A stretch of DNA of 64,000 bases, taken from contig NC_082406.1 of NCBI RefSeq assembly GCF_004011695.2, positions 992,001 through 1,056,000 of the forward strand, read 5' to 3'. The notes under the pieces were generated by a model. That model was given only the letters and a program-made list of their open reading frames with translations. It was not told the origin of the DNA and did no database searches. The position numbers were made by a program, and so were the translations under genes. Of the stretch, positions 26,250-35,618 are shown piece by piece. The DNA comes from Ascochyta rabiei (taxonomy: Eukaryota; Ascomycota; Dothideomycetes; Pleosporales; Didymellaceae). Each line of letters starts with the position of its first letter. The stretch's first letter is position 1.

Positions 26250-28664
26250 ATGATCACATGCTCCACCCCAGCGGCAGCCGTCGCGTTGCTTGCGCTGGCA
26301 TCTTCTGCCAATGCACAGTTCCCTGCCGAGCCTGCAGGCATCAAAGTCCTAGAGTCCCGCTTCGGTGACGGCGTGACCATCTCGTACAAGGAGGTACTCG
26401 GCACCAGCACCCTTTGTGTACTTGGTGGTTGACCACACCACCCAGAATGACCTCTGCGAGACCACACCCGGTGTCAGGTCGTACTCGGGCCATGTGCATC
26501 TTCCACCCGGCACTGCAGAGCTAGGACAAGGCCAGGACTACCCCATCAACACGGCAAGGCGGCCCTACTCTCAACCCCTCGTCGACGACCCCACTGACGA
26601 CAGCGTGCAGTTCTTCTGGTTCTTCGAAGCTCGCAACGATCCGTCCAATGCACCGACTGTCATCTGGCTGAACGGAGGACCGGGCTCCTCTTCCATGTAC
26701 GGCATCCTCGAAGAGAACGGTCCCTGCTACGCAAACCCAGATTCAAACTCCACCCGTCTCTCCGAGTGGAGCTGGAACAATCAAGGTACGTCGGCTGTGG
26801 TGGTGCTGATTCTTCAGATACTGACGGATTAGCCAACATGCTATATCTTGATCAGCCTGTTCAAGTCGGTTTGTGAGTTGTCGTGTTTTATGTTTGAATC
26901 GTGTTAAAGGATTGCATTTGGGTTGTCATGTCTTCATGTTGAATCGTATTGAAGGATTGCATTTGGGCTGTCATGTTTTCATGTTGAATCGTATCAAGGG
27001 TTGCATTTAGGTTGTCATGTTTTCATGTTGAATCGTGTTGAAGGATTGCATTTGGGTTGTCATGTGCTGACCGGTCGCAGTTCATACGACACCCTCCAGA
27101 ACGTGACGAGAGACCTACTCACGGGCGAGGTTAGCCTGCTGAATGCCACCGACCCGGTGCCAGAGCAGAACACCACCTTCCTGACCGGAACCTTTCCCAG
27201 CCGCGAACCCAACAACACGGCTTTCGGCAGCGTGAACGGGGCCGTGGCTGCATGGCACTTCGCCCAAGCCTGGTTTCAAGAGTTTCCGCACTTACTCCCA
27301 AACGACACGCGTCTGAGCCTTGCCGCTCAATCCTATGGAGGCCGCTACGGACCTGCCATGTTTACTTTCTGGGAGGAGCAAAACCAGCGAATCGAGAATG
27401 GCAGCTGGGACGGTGGAGAGGGCGAACAGTTCATCCTGCACCTCGACACGCTGCTCATGATCTCAGGGTGTGTCGATCGCTATGTTCAGTACCCATACTA
27501 CCCGCAGCAAGCGTTTCGCGGCAACGGATACGGTATCGAAGCCGTCAATGAGACTGTATACAACGCCATGGTCGAGTCCGTGCCAGAGTGTCTCCAGCGT
27601 ATCCAAACGTGTCGTGATGCAGCAGCCGAGTCGGATCCGGAAAACCTAGGCATAGACGCGACGGTCAACGAGCTCTGCGAAGAGGCCGAGGGTTTCTGTC
27701 GTTCCCACATTGTCAGCCCTTATACGCAGTATTCTGGTCTGGACTACTACGACATCACGACGCAGTCACCTCCCCCGTTCCCACCGCCTTTCCACGAGGG
27801 CTTTCTCAACCGGGAGTGGGTGCAAGCCGAGTTGGGCGTGCCGCTCAATTGGACGGGCAGCTCTCCACAGGCCTCGGCAGCGTACCGAGACATGGGAGAC
27901 TATCCTCGAGACTCGTGGCTAGACGACCTGGCATTCCTCCTGGACAATGGCATCAAGGTCTCGCTCGTGCACGGTGATCTGGACTTTGCGTGTCCGGTAA
28001 GATGCCACCGCAAGTCTATCTGCATCGCTAACTGTGGCAGTGGGCCAGCGGTGACGCTGTTGCGAAGGCGATCAACTGGACCGGCTCCGCTGGGTATGCG
28101 GCCGCTCAGTACGCCGAGATTCAGACCAACGACTCGTATGTCGGCGGTCTGGTGCGCCAACACGGGAACCTGAGCTACGTGCGTACCTACCAAGCCGGCC
28201 ACGCCATCCCTGCGTACCAGCCCGAGACAGCGTACAAGATCTTCACGCGCGCGCTGTTCAATCTCGACATAGCGACGGGCACCGAATCCACCGCCGGCAA
28301 CTACACGAGCACAGGGCGCGACGATGCCAACGTGCAGCTGCAGGCCACGCGGCAGGACCCGACGTACTGCTACACGTATGCTCCCGACGGATGCTACGAC
28401 TGGCAGCAGGAAGCCCTCTCGAACGGCACGGCGTCGATATGCAACTGGATCTTTGTCGACGCCAACTCGACACGCCTGTTCCCAGAGGTCATTGCACGCT
28501 GCCGGGCTGAGTGGGGTGCAGGTGCGCAGCATGAGACGACGCCGGGGAACAGCAGTCACGAGCTGGCCGAGTTTGAAGGCGCGGCAGGGAGGCTTGGTGG
28601 CCGTGGATGGAGTGTTTCGACTCTGGTCGCGGTGGTGGTTGCTGTTCTTGGCTTTGTTGCGTGA
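26250..28664 (+). CDS. Secreted, probably GPI-anchored S10 serine carboxypeptidase
   Basis: Five exons: 26250-26393, 26446-26785, 26833-26872, 27081-27996, 28041-28664, giving 687 residues in consistent phase. A signal peptide is followed by [18 protein letters not shown] and [13 protein letters not shown] (substrate binding and oxyanion region). The catalytic Ser is in QSYGGRYGP near 259, Asp in GDLDFACP near 474 and His in QAGHAIPAY near 534. Many N-glycosylation sites are present. The C-terminus is hydrophobic ([15 protein letters not shown]) after a Gly/Arg spacer, which suggests a GPI signal. Expected role: release of C-terminal residues at the cell surface. Intron 3 is long (208 bp) because it holds a minisatellite. 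Confidence 0.88.
26880..27066. repeat. About 45-bp minisatellite inside a carboxypeptidase intron
   Basis: Four imperfect copies of a unit containing TTGAATCGT, AAGGATTGCATTTGGG and TTGTCATG fill most of intron 3 (26873-27080). Confidence 0.85.
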
Positions 28665-28988
28665 GCCTTGAGGCCTGCCCTCTTCTGCTGACCAGCCGAT
28701 GTGCGAGAAATCGGCGAGGGTGTAGAGAAATGCATTTCCAGTCTTGCAACGCGTTTCTAGGTTGCCGATAGGTAGTCTGAAGCATAGCATTCAATAATTA
28801 CCCCGTGTGTTGTCATGGACTTGTTCTCGCCTCGTGACGTCGTAAGAATGCACGCTTGCTGGGCCAGGGGGTGCGGCGTGCAAGGGAGGGGAGGGGGGGT
28901 CCATTTTTAGCCGTGCCTGGTTTTCCCCCCACCAACGCTGCACGGTAGGGAGAAAGCGAGTGCCCGTCTACTCCCCGCGGCGAACACG
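28665..28988. other. Short spacer before PRMT5
   Basis: Carboxypeptidase 3' region and PRMT5 promoter. A G-run and C-run (about 28885-28930) are the only notable features. Confidence 0.5.
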
Positions 28989-31678
28989 ATGAGCACAGGC
29001 TACGGCGACGACATGGAGGCGCTGCCCGTCTTCTACATCGGACAGCACGAGCGCAAGCGGGCGGTGGAGGTGTCGGCGGAGCTGGTGCAGCACGCGCAGG
29101 ACCTGGGGGTATGTAGGCACCATGGGCCATGGGCCGTCTTGCGGGCGCTGTTTGCAGGCGCCGTGCGTGGGCTGACGCCGGCAGTACGACATGCTCTCGA
29201 GCCCCATCACAAACCATCACTTCCACACGCGCGTCCTCGGCCTGCTGCGAGCCTACACCGACGCCACCTCCAGCACCGCCAGCCCCGACGCCACCTCCAG
29301 CCCCGACGCCACCTCCAGCACCGCCAGCCCCGACGCCACCTCCAGCCCCGACGCCACCTCCAGCACCGCCAGCCCCGACGCCACCTCCAGCCCCGACGCC
29401 ACCTCCAGCACCGCCTGCACCCCCAACCCCGCCTGCACCCCCAGCACCGCGCAGCCACCGCCGCTCCCCCTCGTCGCCGCCCTCGAGCGCTTCGACACGG
29501 CGCTGGGCCCCACCGACACCATCAGCCAGCTGGTCACGTACGCGAGCTCGTGGACCGACCTGTCCTCGCCAGACCCCGTCATCGCCCACCTCTCGCGCCA
29601 GGTGCTCCACCTCGAGGTCGCCTACGCCTCCTTCTGCGGCGCCGTCAACATCGTCGTCCCGGGCCCGCGCCTCTCGCACGGCCAGCATGGCGTCGCCCAG
29701 TACGCCCGCGCGCTCAAGGAGGCCCTGTCCACGGCCGCATACCTCCAGTTCCACGTCCTGATGCCTGTCGACGCCACCAACGCCCCGCTCGACCACCAGG
29801 ACGAGCTGGGCGACCTCGACCGCTTTGCAAACCCTGCCGCCGGCCCGCCGCAGAACACCACCACACACCCCTGGGCCTCGTGGGAGGCATGGAACACCGT
29901 CCGCTCCATCTGCAACTACCACCCCCGACTCTCCCTGGCCCTCGAGCTGCCACGCAAGCTCCCCTCCCTGCCCATCCAGGCCCGCTGGTTCTCCGAGCCT
30001 GTTCGCCTGCTCACCATCCCCTCGTCCTCGTTCCTCGTCAACGCACGCGCCTCTTTTGTTCTGTCCAAGGCACACCAGTGGTTCCTCTTCCGCTTCGCCC
30101 GCCTGCGATCCTCGCCCTGGCTGCTGCTGTCCGACATGGGCCCGCTGCCAGGCATCGACGACCCCGACATGATCATGTCCTACTCCACCGGCCACCTGTC
30201 GCCCTCGGCCGCCGAGGATGCTGATCCTGCCGCCGACCCCACCCCTGCCGAAGCCGCGCAGTGGAAGAAGAAAGCCGCAAAGACGAGCAGCAGCAGCAGC
30301 AGCGACCCCACCCCGCATCTCAGCTACCTCCGCTACCTGCAGCGCAACCAGCCGCCCAAGAGCCAGATCGAGCGCTTCGGTGGAGGCTTCCAGGACTACC
30401 TGCAGAGTCCGCTGCAGCCGCTCTCGGACAACCTCGAATCCATCACCTACGAAGTCTTCGAAAAGGACCCGATCAAATACGAATGGTACGAGCGCGCGAC
30501 CGCACAAGCTCTGAAGGACTGGCACGGCCAGAACAAGTCGACCAGCTCGGAAAATGGCGCCGTGGTGGTGGCCGTGGTTGGCTCAGGTCGCGGTCCGCTT
30601 GTTACACGGGCATTGAACGCCAGCGCCAGCAGTGGCGTGCCTGTCAAGGTCTATGCCATTGAGAAGAATCCCAACGCCTACGTCCTGTTGCAGCGACGCA
30701 ACGTGGACACCTGGGGCGGCCGGGTGACCGTAGTCAAGACGGACATGCGCGCCTGGAAGGGACCGACGCAGCCAGACGGCACCTTTGGCAAAGTAGACAT
30801 CTTGATCAGCGAACTGCTGGGTAGCTTTGCCGACAACGAGCTGTCTCCCGAGTGTCTCGATGGCGTTCAGCATGTTCTGAACCCCCAACACGGCCTCTCC
30901 ATACCGTCCAGCTACACTGCGCATCTCACGCCTCTTGCGACGCCGAGACTGTGGGCAGACATCTACGGCCGCAGTACCAGCGTGGACCCCACTGCCTTTG
31001 ACATTCCCTGGGTCGTCATGCTCTCCCAGTTCGACTATCTTTCTACAACCAACGCCGACACCATTGCCTCCCAGCAACTGACCAACAGCACCAAGATGAA
31101 CCACTTCAACCTCGAGGCGCCCCTTGCACCCATTGTCCGTACGGCCTGGCAGTTCTCCCATCCTTTGCCACCAAGTACGCTTGCGCAATCAGCCTTGCGC
31201 AGGGGCGGATCCGCGCTGGGTGGTGGAGGCGGCTTCGTTGGCGGGGACGGCGCCAACGAGCACAACTACCGAGACTGCAGCGTCTCCTTCCCCATCCGCG
31301 AACAAGGCGTGTGCCACGGTCTCGGTGGGTACTTTGAGACTGTGCTGTACAGCGGCTCGGAGGGGCCGGTCGAGCTGTCGACAAACCCAGTGACGATGGA
31401 TGCCAAGTCCAAGGACATGATCTCGTGGTTCCCAATCTTCTTCCCCTTGAAGGTACGTTCATGACCACCTCTACGAGAGCAAGACCTACTAACGCGTGCA
31501 GACGCCTATGCAGCTGCCCGCTGGCTCCGAAGTCGAGGTGAGCATGTGGAGACAGACAGACGACCGGAAGGTGTGGTACGAGTGGCTAGTCGAGAGCTTC
31601 ATGACGGTCAATGGGCAGAGGATCAAGCTGGGTGTGTCTGACCTGCACTCGAGCAAGAGCAGTGGATGCTTGATGTAG
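28989..31678 (+). CDS. Protein arginine methyltransferase PRMT5 (Skb1/Hsl7 type)
   Basis: Three exons, 28989-29108, 29185-31452 and 31502-31678, giving 854 residues. The N-terminal TIM-barrel-like domain begins at YDMLSSPITNHHFHTRVL. A repeat insert (DATSSTASP/DATSSP) fills about residues 66-118. The SAM-binding motif GSGRGPLVTRAL is near 505 and the double-Glu loop LISELLGSFADNELSPECLD near 580. The C-terminal beta barrel ends with MWRQTDDRKVWYEW. PRMT5 makes symmetric dimethylarginine on histones and Sm proteins; in yeasts it also links to morphogenesis checkpoints. The family is certain from the catalytic block. Activity is likely because both Glu residues are present. Confidence 0.93.
29260..29415 (+). 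repeat. 45-bp in-frame tandem repeat in PRMT5 exon 2
   Basis: Three copies plus a partial copy of a 45-bp unit encode alternating DATSSTASP and DATSSP. The period is a multiple of three, so the frame is kept. Confidence 0.92.
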
Positions 31679-32006
31679 GTGTTTTACCATTAGATCTGAG
31701 TGTGGACACCGCCGTCTACTATGGTATCCGGCGAAAGTAGAGTCCCATGGTCAGTGCAATAGGGGGGAAAAGTACCAGGTTTGGCAAGTTCCACTTCCGA
31801 GGTTTTCTTGGTCTTACACCAATCAGCAAGCGCTTCCTCTCTTTGTCATATGCTTAAGCATCCGTGCACGCTTGTTATAAACACCGAGTCCGAGCTATCC
31901 GGGTGAGGTCCCGGCTCCGAGCTTCCGCACATCCGCGTCATAGCTCCAGCCCACCACCTCTACTTTGTCCTTGCTTCCCTACAAACACCCCAAGATAACC
32001 ACCACA
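31679..32006. other. Spacer between PRMT5 and the DUF423 gene
   Basis: No gene or clear site is seen in these 328 bp. Confidence 0.4.
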
Positions 32007-32433
32007 ATGCCACCTTTCTGGACAATCGGCTGTCTCTATGGCGCGTCCAGCGTCATGCTCGGCGCATTCGGCGCACACGGCCTGAAGAAGCGCATCAGCG
32101 ACCCATCGAGAATGGGTACGAGCGAAACTCATCTACTCTCCTTCACGACTGACTCCACATGCAGCAAACTGGGGAACGGCGGCACAATACCAGCTCGTCC
32201 ACTCGGCCGTTTTGACCTTCGCCTCCGTCGCCGCGCCACAGAACACCGTTGCCATGGGCCTGCTCACCGCGGGCATGACCATGTTCTCCGGCAGCTTGTA
32301 CCTGCTTGTGCTGGACCCCCAGCGGTTTGGAAAATACCTGGGGCCTGTGACGCCTCTTGGGGGGTTGTGCTTGCTTGGAGGCTGGGTTGCGCTGGCGCTT
32401 ACGAAGAGGCCGATCATGCCCAAGTTCAAGTGA
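32007..32433 (+). CDS. DUF423 / TMEM256-like small membrane protein
   Basis: Two exons, 32007-32115 and 32165-32433, giving 125 residues. The first exon gives GASSVMLGAFGAHGLKKR, the family hallmark. The second starts ANWGTAAQYQLVHSAVL, where the conserved His sits. Four hydrophobic segments are visible, the last in PLGGLCLLGGWVALAL. The family is widespread from bacteria to animals but has no firm biochemical role. Length is typical, and the single intron restores the conserved block between the first and second helices. Confidence 0.88.
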
Positions 32434-32532
32434 ACGGATGCAAGTGGGGGAATGGCAATATGTGAAGGGAAGGATGCGTGGTGTAAGATGTGTTGATACG
32501 AAGACATTGCTGCATGGCTTGTTTCCACCGCT

Positions 32533-33462
32533 CTATACTAGTGCGATGCCCGTCAAGTCTCCCAGCTCTGGGAATAGCACTTTCTTCTTCCGCGACGCCA
32601 GATCGACTTCGTACACGCCGCCTGCCAGGTCGCTGACGTACGCTTTCCTCTCCTCCTTGTCAAGCGCCAGACCAATCGCTTCGTGGAATCGTGTGGCCAG
32701 GACTTGCACCTCACCGACCTCTGTACCACCGACGGAGGCGCTGTTCAGCGAATTGCCTCTCGGCGGATCGCCGCGGTCGGTCCAGTACAGCACGCGCCTC
32801 TCCTCATCAAGCTCGAGGTCGATTGGCTCAGGAAGGCGGTCCAACAGCAGCTCCTTCGACGCCTCGGCATTGTCAATCTTGGCCCGAAATATCCTGCCCT
32901 CGAACCCCTTCGACAGTCCCTTTTGGCTCCAGTACACATCTCCCCTCGGCGCATCGACGGCAATCCCAACGCACCAATTCCGCTTATCTTCTCCATCGCC
33001 CTTCGCTGCATCCCCAGCGTCGACTAGAACCTGCGGCTGCGCAGGCAGTGTGTCGACGCAGGCACGCATCACCTTCATCCCCTCCCTGTCACACCAGTAG
33101 ATCCACTTGCTCCCCGCGTCCTGGACAAAGCTAATCTGCTTGGGCGTCCAAACGCCCACATTCCCCTGCTCGACTACGACGTGACGGTCCGATCCGTCGA
33201 GGTTTGCGCGCGAAATGCTGCCGCTGTTCGTGCTGAGCGCGCTGCCCATATGGGTCCAGTACATGTGCCCCGAGGCGTGATCGATTGTTATCCCATCCGG
33301 CAGCGTCGACATGTTGGAGATGACATTGTGCTCGTCGGTGCCTGACGTGCTGGAGGAGATGATTCGACCGCCTGAGAAGTTTGGCGTCGAGAGCGCGCAG
33401 TCGAGGATGTAGAGGCGCCTTGAGCGGGAAGCGGACGGGGGGAGTTCTTGAACCGACGGCAT
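32533..33462 (-). CDS. YWTD/NHL-type six-bladed beta-propeller protein
   Basis: A 309-residue intronless frame. Repeated blades are seen: GITIDHASGHMYWTHMG, GSKWIYWCDREGMKVMRA, GIAVDAPRGDVYWSQKG, LELDEERRVLYWTDRG and GLALDKEERKAYVSDLAG. The YWT/YWC/YWS strands match LDL-receptor class B (YWTD) repeats, but the protein is cytosolic-looking with no signal peptide. It resembles SMP-30/gluconolactonase-like fungal proteins of unknown substrate. It lies convergent with the DUF423 gene, 99 bp from its stop. Confidence 0.8.
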   Translation of the reverse strand: MPSVQELPPSASRSRRLYILDCALSTPNFSGGRIISSSTSGTDEHNVISNMSTLPDGITIDHASGHMYWTHMGSALSTNSGSISRANLDGSDRHVVVEQGNVGVWTPKQISFVQDAGSKWIYWCDREGMKVMRACVDTLPAQPQVLVDAGDAAKGDGEDKRNWCVGIAVDAPRGDVYWSQKGLSKGFEGRIFRAKIDNAEASKELLLDRLPEPIDLELDEERRVLYWTDRGDPPRGNSLNSASVGGTEVGEVQVLATRFHEAIGLALDKEERKAYVSDLAGGVYEVDLASRKKKVLFPELGDLTGIALV

Positions 33463-33986
33463 GTCCGTGAGGCGTCTGAGCTTTTGAAAATCGCGGTTCT
33501 GATCGTCTGCGCAAGACTATGCTGGGTGGAATTCTTGGTTGCACGCTGGGCGCGCGGCCTATATCACAATCTCACGGTATGCAAGCTTCAACCCATCTAC
33601 AATCTCTCATTGCGTCGGTCGGATCCACATCTTCAAAGTTCCCTATCGGCGACACCATCGACACCGGTCGGCCAGATGTGCGGCGGCCCATGCCGCAGGA
33701 GACACTACGTGCGAGCAGGTGGTCGAGCTCGGCCGAGGGGCTCGGGTGGGTTATCAGATGGCGCTAGGAGCAGGGCCACGCTACACTGGACTTGTACACA
33801 CACGCCGTCTAGGTCCTTGTTCCTTGCAGATGACGAGGAATTAACCATGAATCGACCGTTGGGGTCACTTCTGCAGGACGGTAAGAATGCTTTCAGTTAC
33901 AGGAACTAACGATCAACTCTGAACCCATCACGAACATGTAGAGTTACGGTCTGAGATATCGAATACGGTCATCACCATCTACCCAC
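33463..33986. other. Intergenic
   Basis: No convincing gene. It holds the propeller gene promoter and the 3' side of the dehydrogenase. Confidence 0.45.
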
Positions 33987-34982
33987 CTATTCCTGCTGCC
34001 GCCCTTTCCTCGCCTCGGCATATCCGTCCCACTCCTTCCTCATATTCAACAGCTGCACCAACTCGGAATCGCGCTGCGTGACCAGATCATCAAACTTCCT
34101 CTCTCTGACGGCATCCATTGTGCTGTCGACCCACTTCTTCTTCAGCGCGTCGTCAAGCACCGGGTCTTCCTTGGCCCACCAAGTAGTCACTGGCTCGAGC
34201 AGGTGATCTGCCATGTGCTGTGCGCCGTGCTCGCCGCCCGCAAGATGGAACAGCATGTTAGGACCCATGACGCCCCATCTGAGACCTGGACCGTAGGCCA
34301 TGGCGTCGTCCATGTCGGAGATGGTGCAGGTGTCGTTCTGCAGCATGGATAGCATCTCGCGCATGAGTGCGGCCTGCAGCCGGTTGGCGATGTGGCCGAC
34401 GTTCTCCTTCTTGACGTGGACGGCTTTTTTCCCCATGGCGTTGTAAAATGCCATTGTTCGGTCGATGGTGTCTTGTGATGTCTTTGTTCCGCCGACGACT
34501 TCGACAAGCGGGATTAGATGGGGTGGGTTGAAGGGGTGGCCGACGATGACTCGCTCCGGGCTCGATGAGGCAGACATGCCTTCCTGGATTGAACTGCATG
34601 TTAAACCGCTGGAGGATGTCGCGAGGATCACATCAGATCGTACGAGACCAGCCATCTCCTCGAACATCTTCTGCTTGAGCTCCAGTCTTTCCGGTCCGTT
34701 CTCTTGCACAAAGTCTGCATGTTGCAGCGCCTCCTTCAGGTCGGTTGTGAAGATGATCTTGTCGGCAGACGCAAAGAGGGTCTTCTGCAGACCGAGAGAT
34801 TTGAGCACGGGGAGGGCATGGGCGACCAGCTTCCGTAATGTTGTTTCCGCAGCGGCGTTGATGTCAAACGCCGTGACTGTCAAGCCTTGGGCAAGAAACA
34901 GCGCTGCCCATGAAGCGCCAATCGAACCGCAGCCGACGATGGAGACGTGTTGAACGGGAAGAGTGGTGGTGGAGTGAGGCAT
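33987..34982 (-). CDS. 3-hydroxyacyl-CoA dehydrogenase family (lambda-crystallin/carnitine dehydrogenase-like)
   Basis: A 331-residue frame; the start is the ATG at 34982, which directly precedes the NAD fold. The Rossmann motif VSIVGCGSIGASWAALF lies near residues 11-27, with DIN binding NAD further on. ENGPERLELKQKMF, ATSSSGLTCSSIQ and VGHPFNPPHLIPLVEVV (catalytic His) follow. The C-terminal helical domain contains GPGLRWGVMGPNMLFHLAGG, typical of the short dehydrogenases that include lambda-crystallin (L-gulonate dehydrogenase) and bacterial L-carnitine dehydrogenase. The exact substrate is unknown. It shares a promoter region with a class III CoA transferase, suggesting one catabolic route. 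Confidence 0.85.
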   Translation of the reverse strand: MPHSTTTLPVQHVSIVGCGSIGASWAALFLAQGLTVTAFDINAAAETTLRKLVAHALPVLKSLGLQKTLFASADKIIFTTDLKEALQHADFVQENGPERLELKQKMFEEMAGLVRSDVILATSSSGLTCSSIQEGMSASSSPERVIVGHPFNPPHLIPLVEVVGGTKTSQDTIDRTMAFYNAMGKKAVHVKKENVGHIANRLQAALMREMLSMLQNDTCTISDMDDAMAYGPGLRWGVMGPNMLFHLAGGEHGAQHMADHLLEPVTTWWAKEDPVLDDALKKKWVDSTMDAVRERKFDDLVTQRDSELVQLLNMRKEWDGYAEARKGRQQE

Positions 34983-35618
34983 GATGGGAAATGATAGACC
35001 AGGACGAGAACATGCAAAGACAACCGTGAACCCAAAACGAGGAAATCTAGACCACGAAGGTTGGTATCGACAGAAAAAAGCTATATAGCACCGACCTATT
35101 TTACCACCAGTACCTTCGGCCGCAACTAAACACAGACTCGCACCATGCAGCATGCAGCATGCGATTTAAACGGTGATAGCTCGGACAAAGCATCATCGCG
35201 TCGATCTGATCTGATCTGATCACCATTTCACCGGTTCGGGCCGAGTTCAAAATTTTGATCCTGAGACAACCATCTTAATCACCGTCAACAGTGATGAGTG
35301 AGAGAGGCAGGTACAAGCAAGATAGGCTGCCCCAACCTGTCGGCCAATATCGGCGGGTGTACTTGCGGTGTAATGCGGAAGGTTGCCGCTGCTTGCACGG
35401 CTGCGTGGCATCTCAACGTCCGGCGATATTGCAGACGCGGCTCGTACGAGTTGCTGCTTGTATGCGGAGCTGTTGGACCCGCCATGTACCTGGGGACTGA
35501 CAGGGGTGGTGCTGTGTATGGCAACGAACGTCAGAGGGTTGTCATATAAGTAAGTGCGGTGCCATGACTGCCTTCTCTCTGCTCCAACATAGTTCCCTTG
35601 ATTCACCAGCTCGTCAAC
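34983..35618. promoter_or_regulatory. Bidirectional promoter, dehydrogenase / CoA transferase
   Basis: A 636-bp spacer between divergent starts. It contains four GATCT-type repeats (GATCTGATCTGATCTGATCA at 35203-35222) and a CATGCAGCATGCAGCATGC repeat at 35144-35162. These could be regulator sites, but none is a match I can name. Confidence 0.5.

Noticed and set aside
28813..30525. 570-codon minus-strand frame rich in Gly and Val
   Set aside because: Antisense shadow of PRMT5 and its repeat insert.
33448..33909. Plus-strand frame between the propeller and dehydrogenase genes
   Set aside because: No start consistent with a protein family, basic shuffled composition, overlaps the propeller gene promoter.
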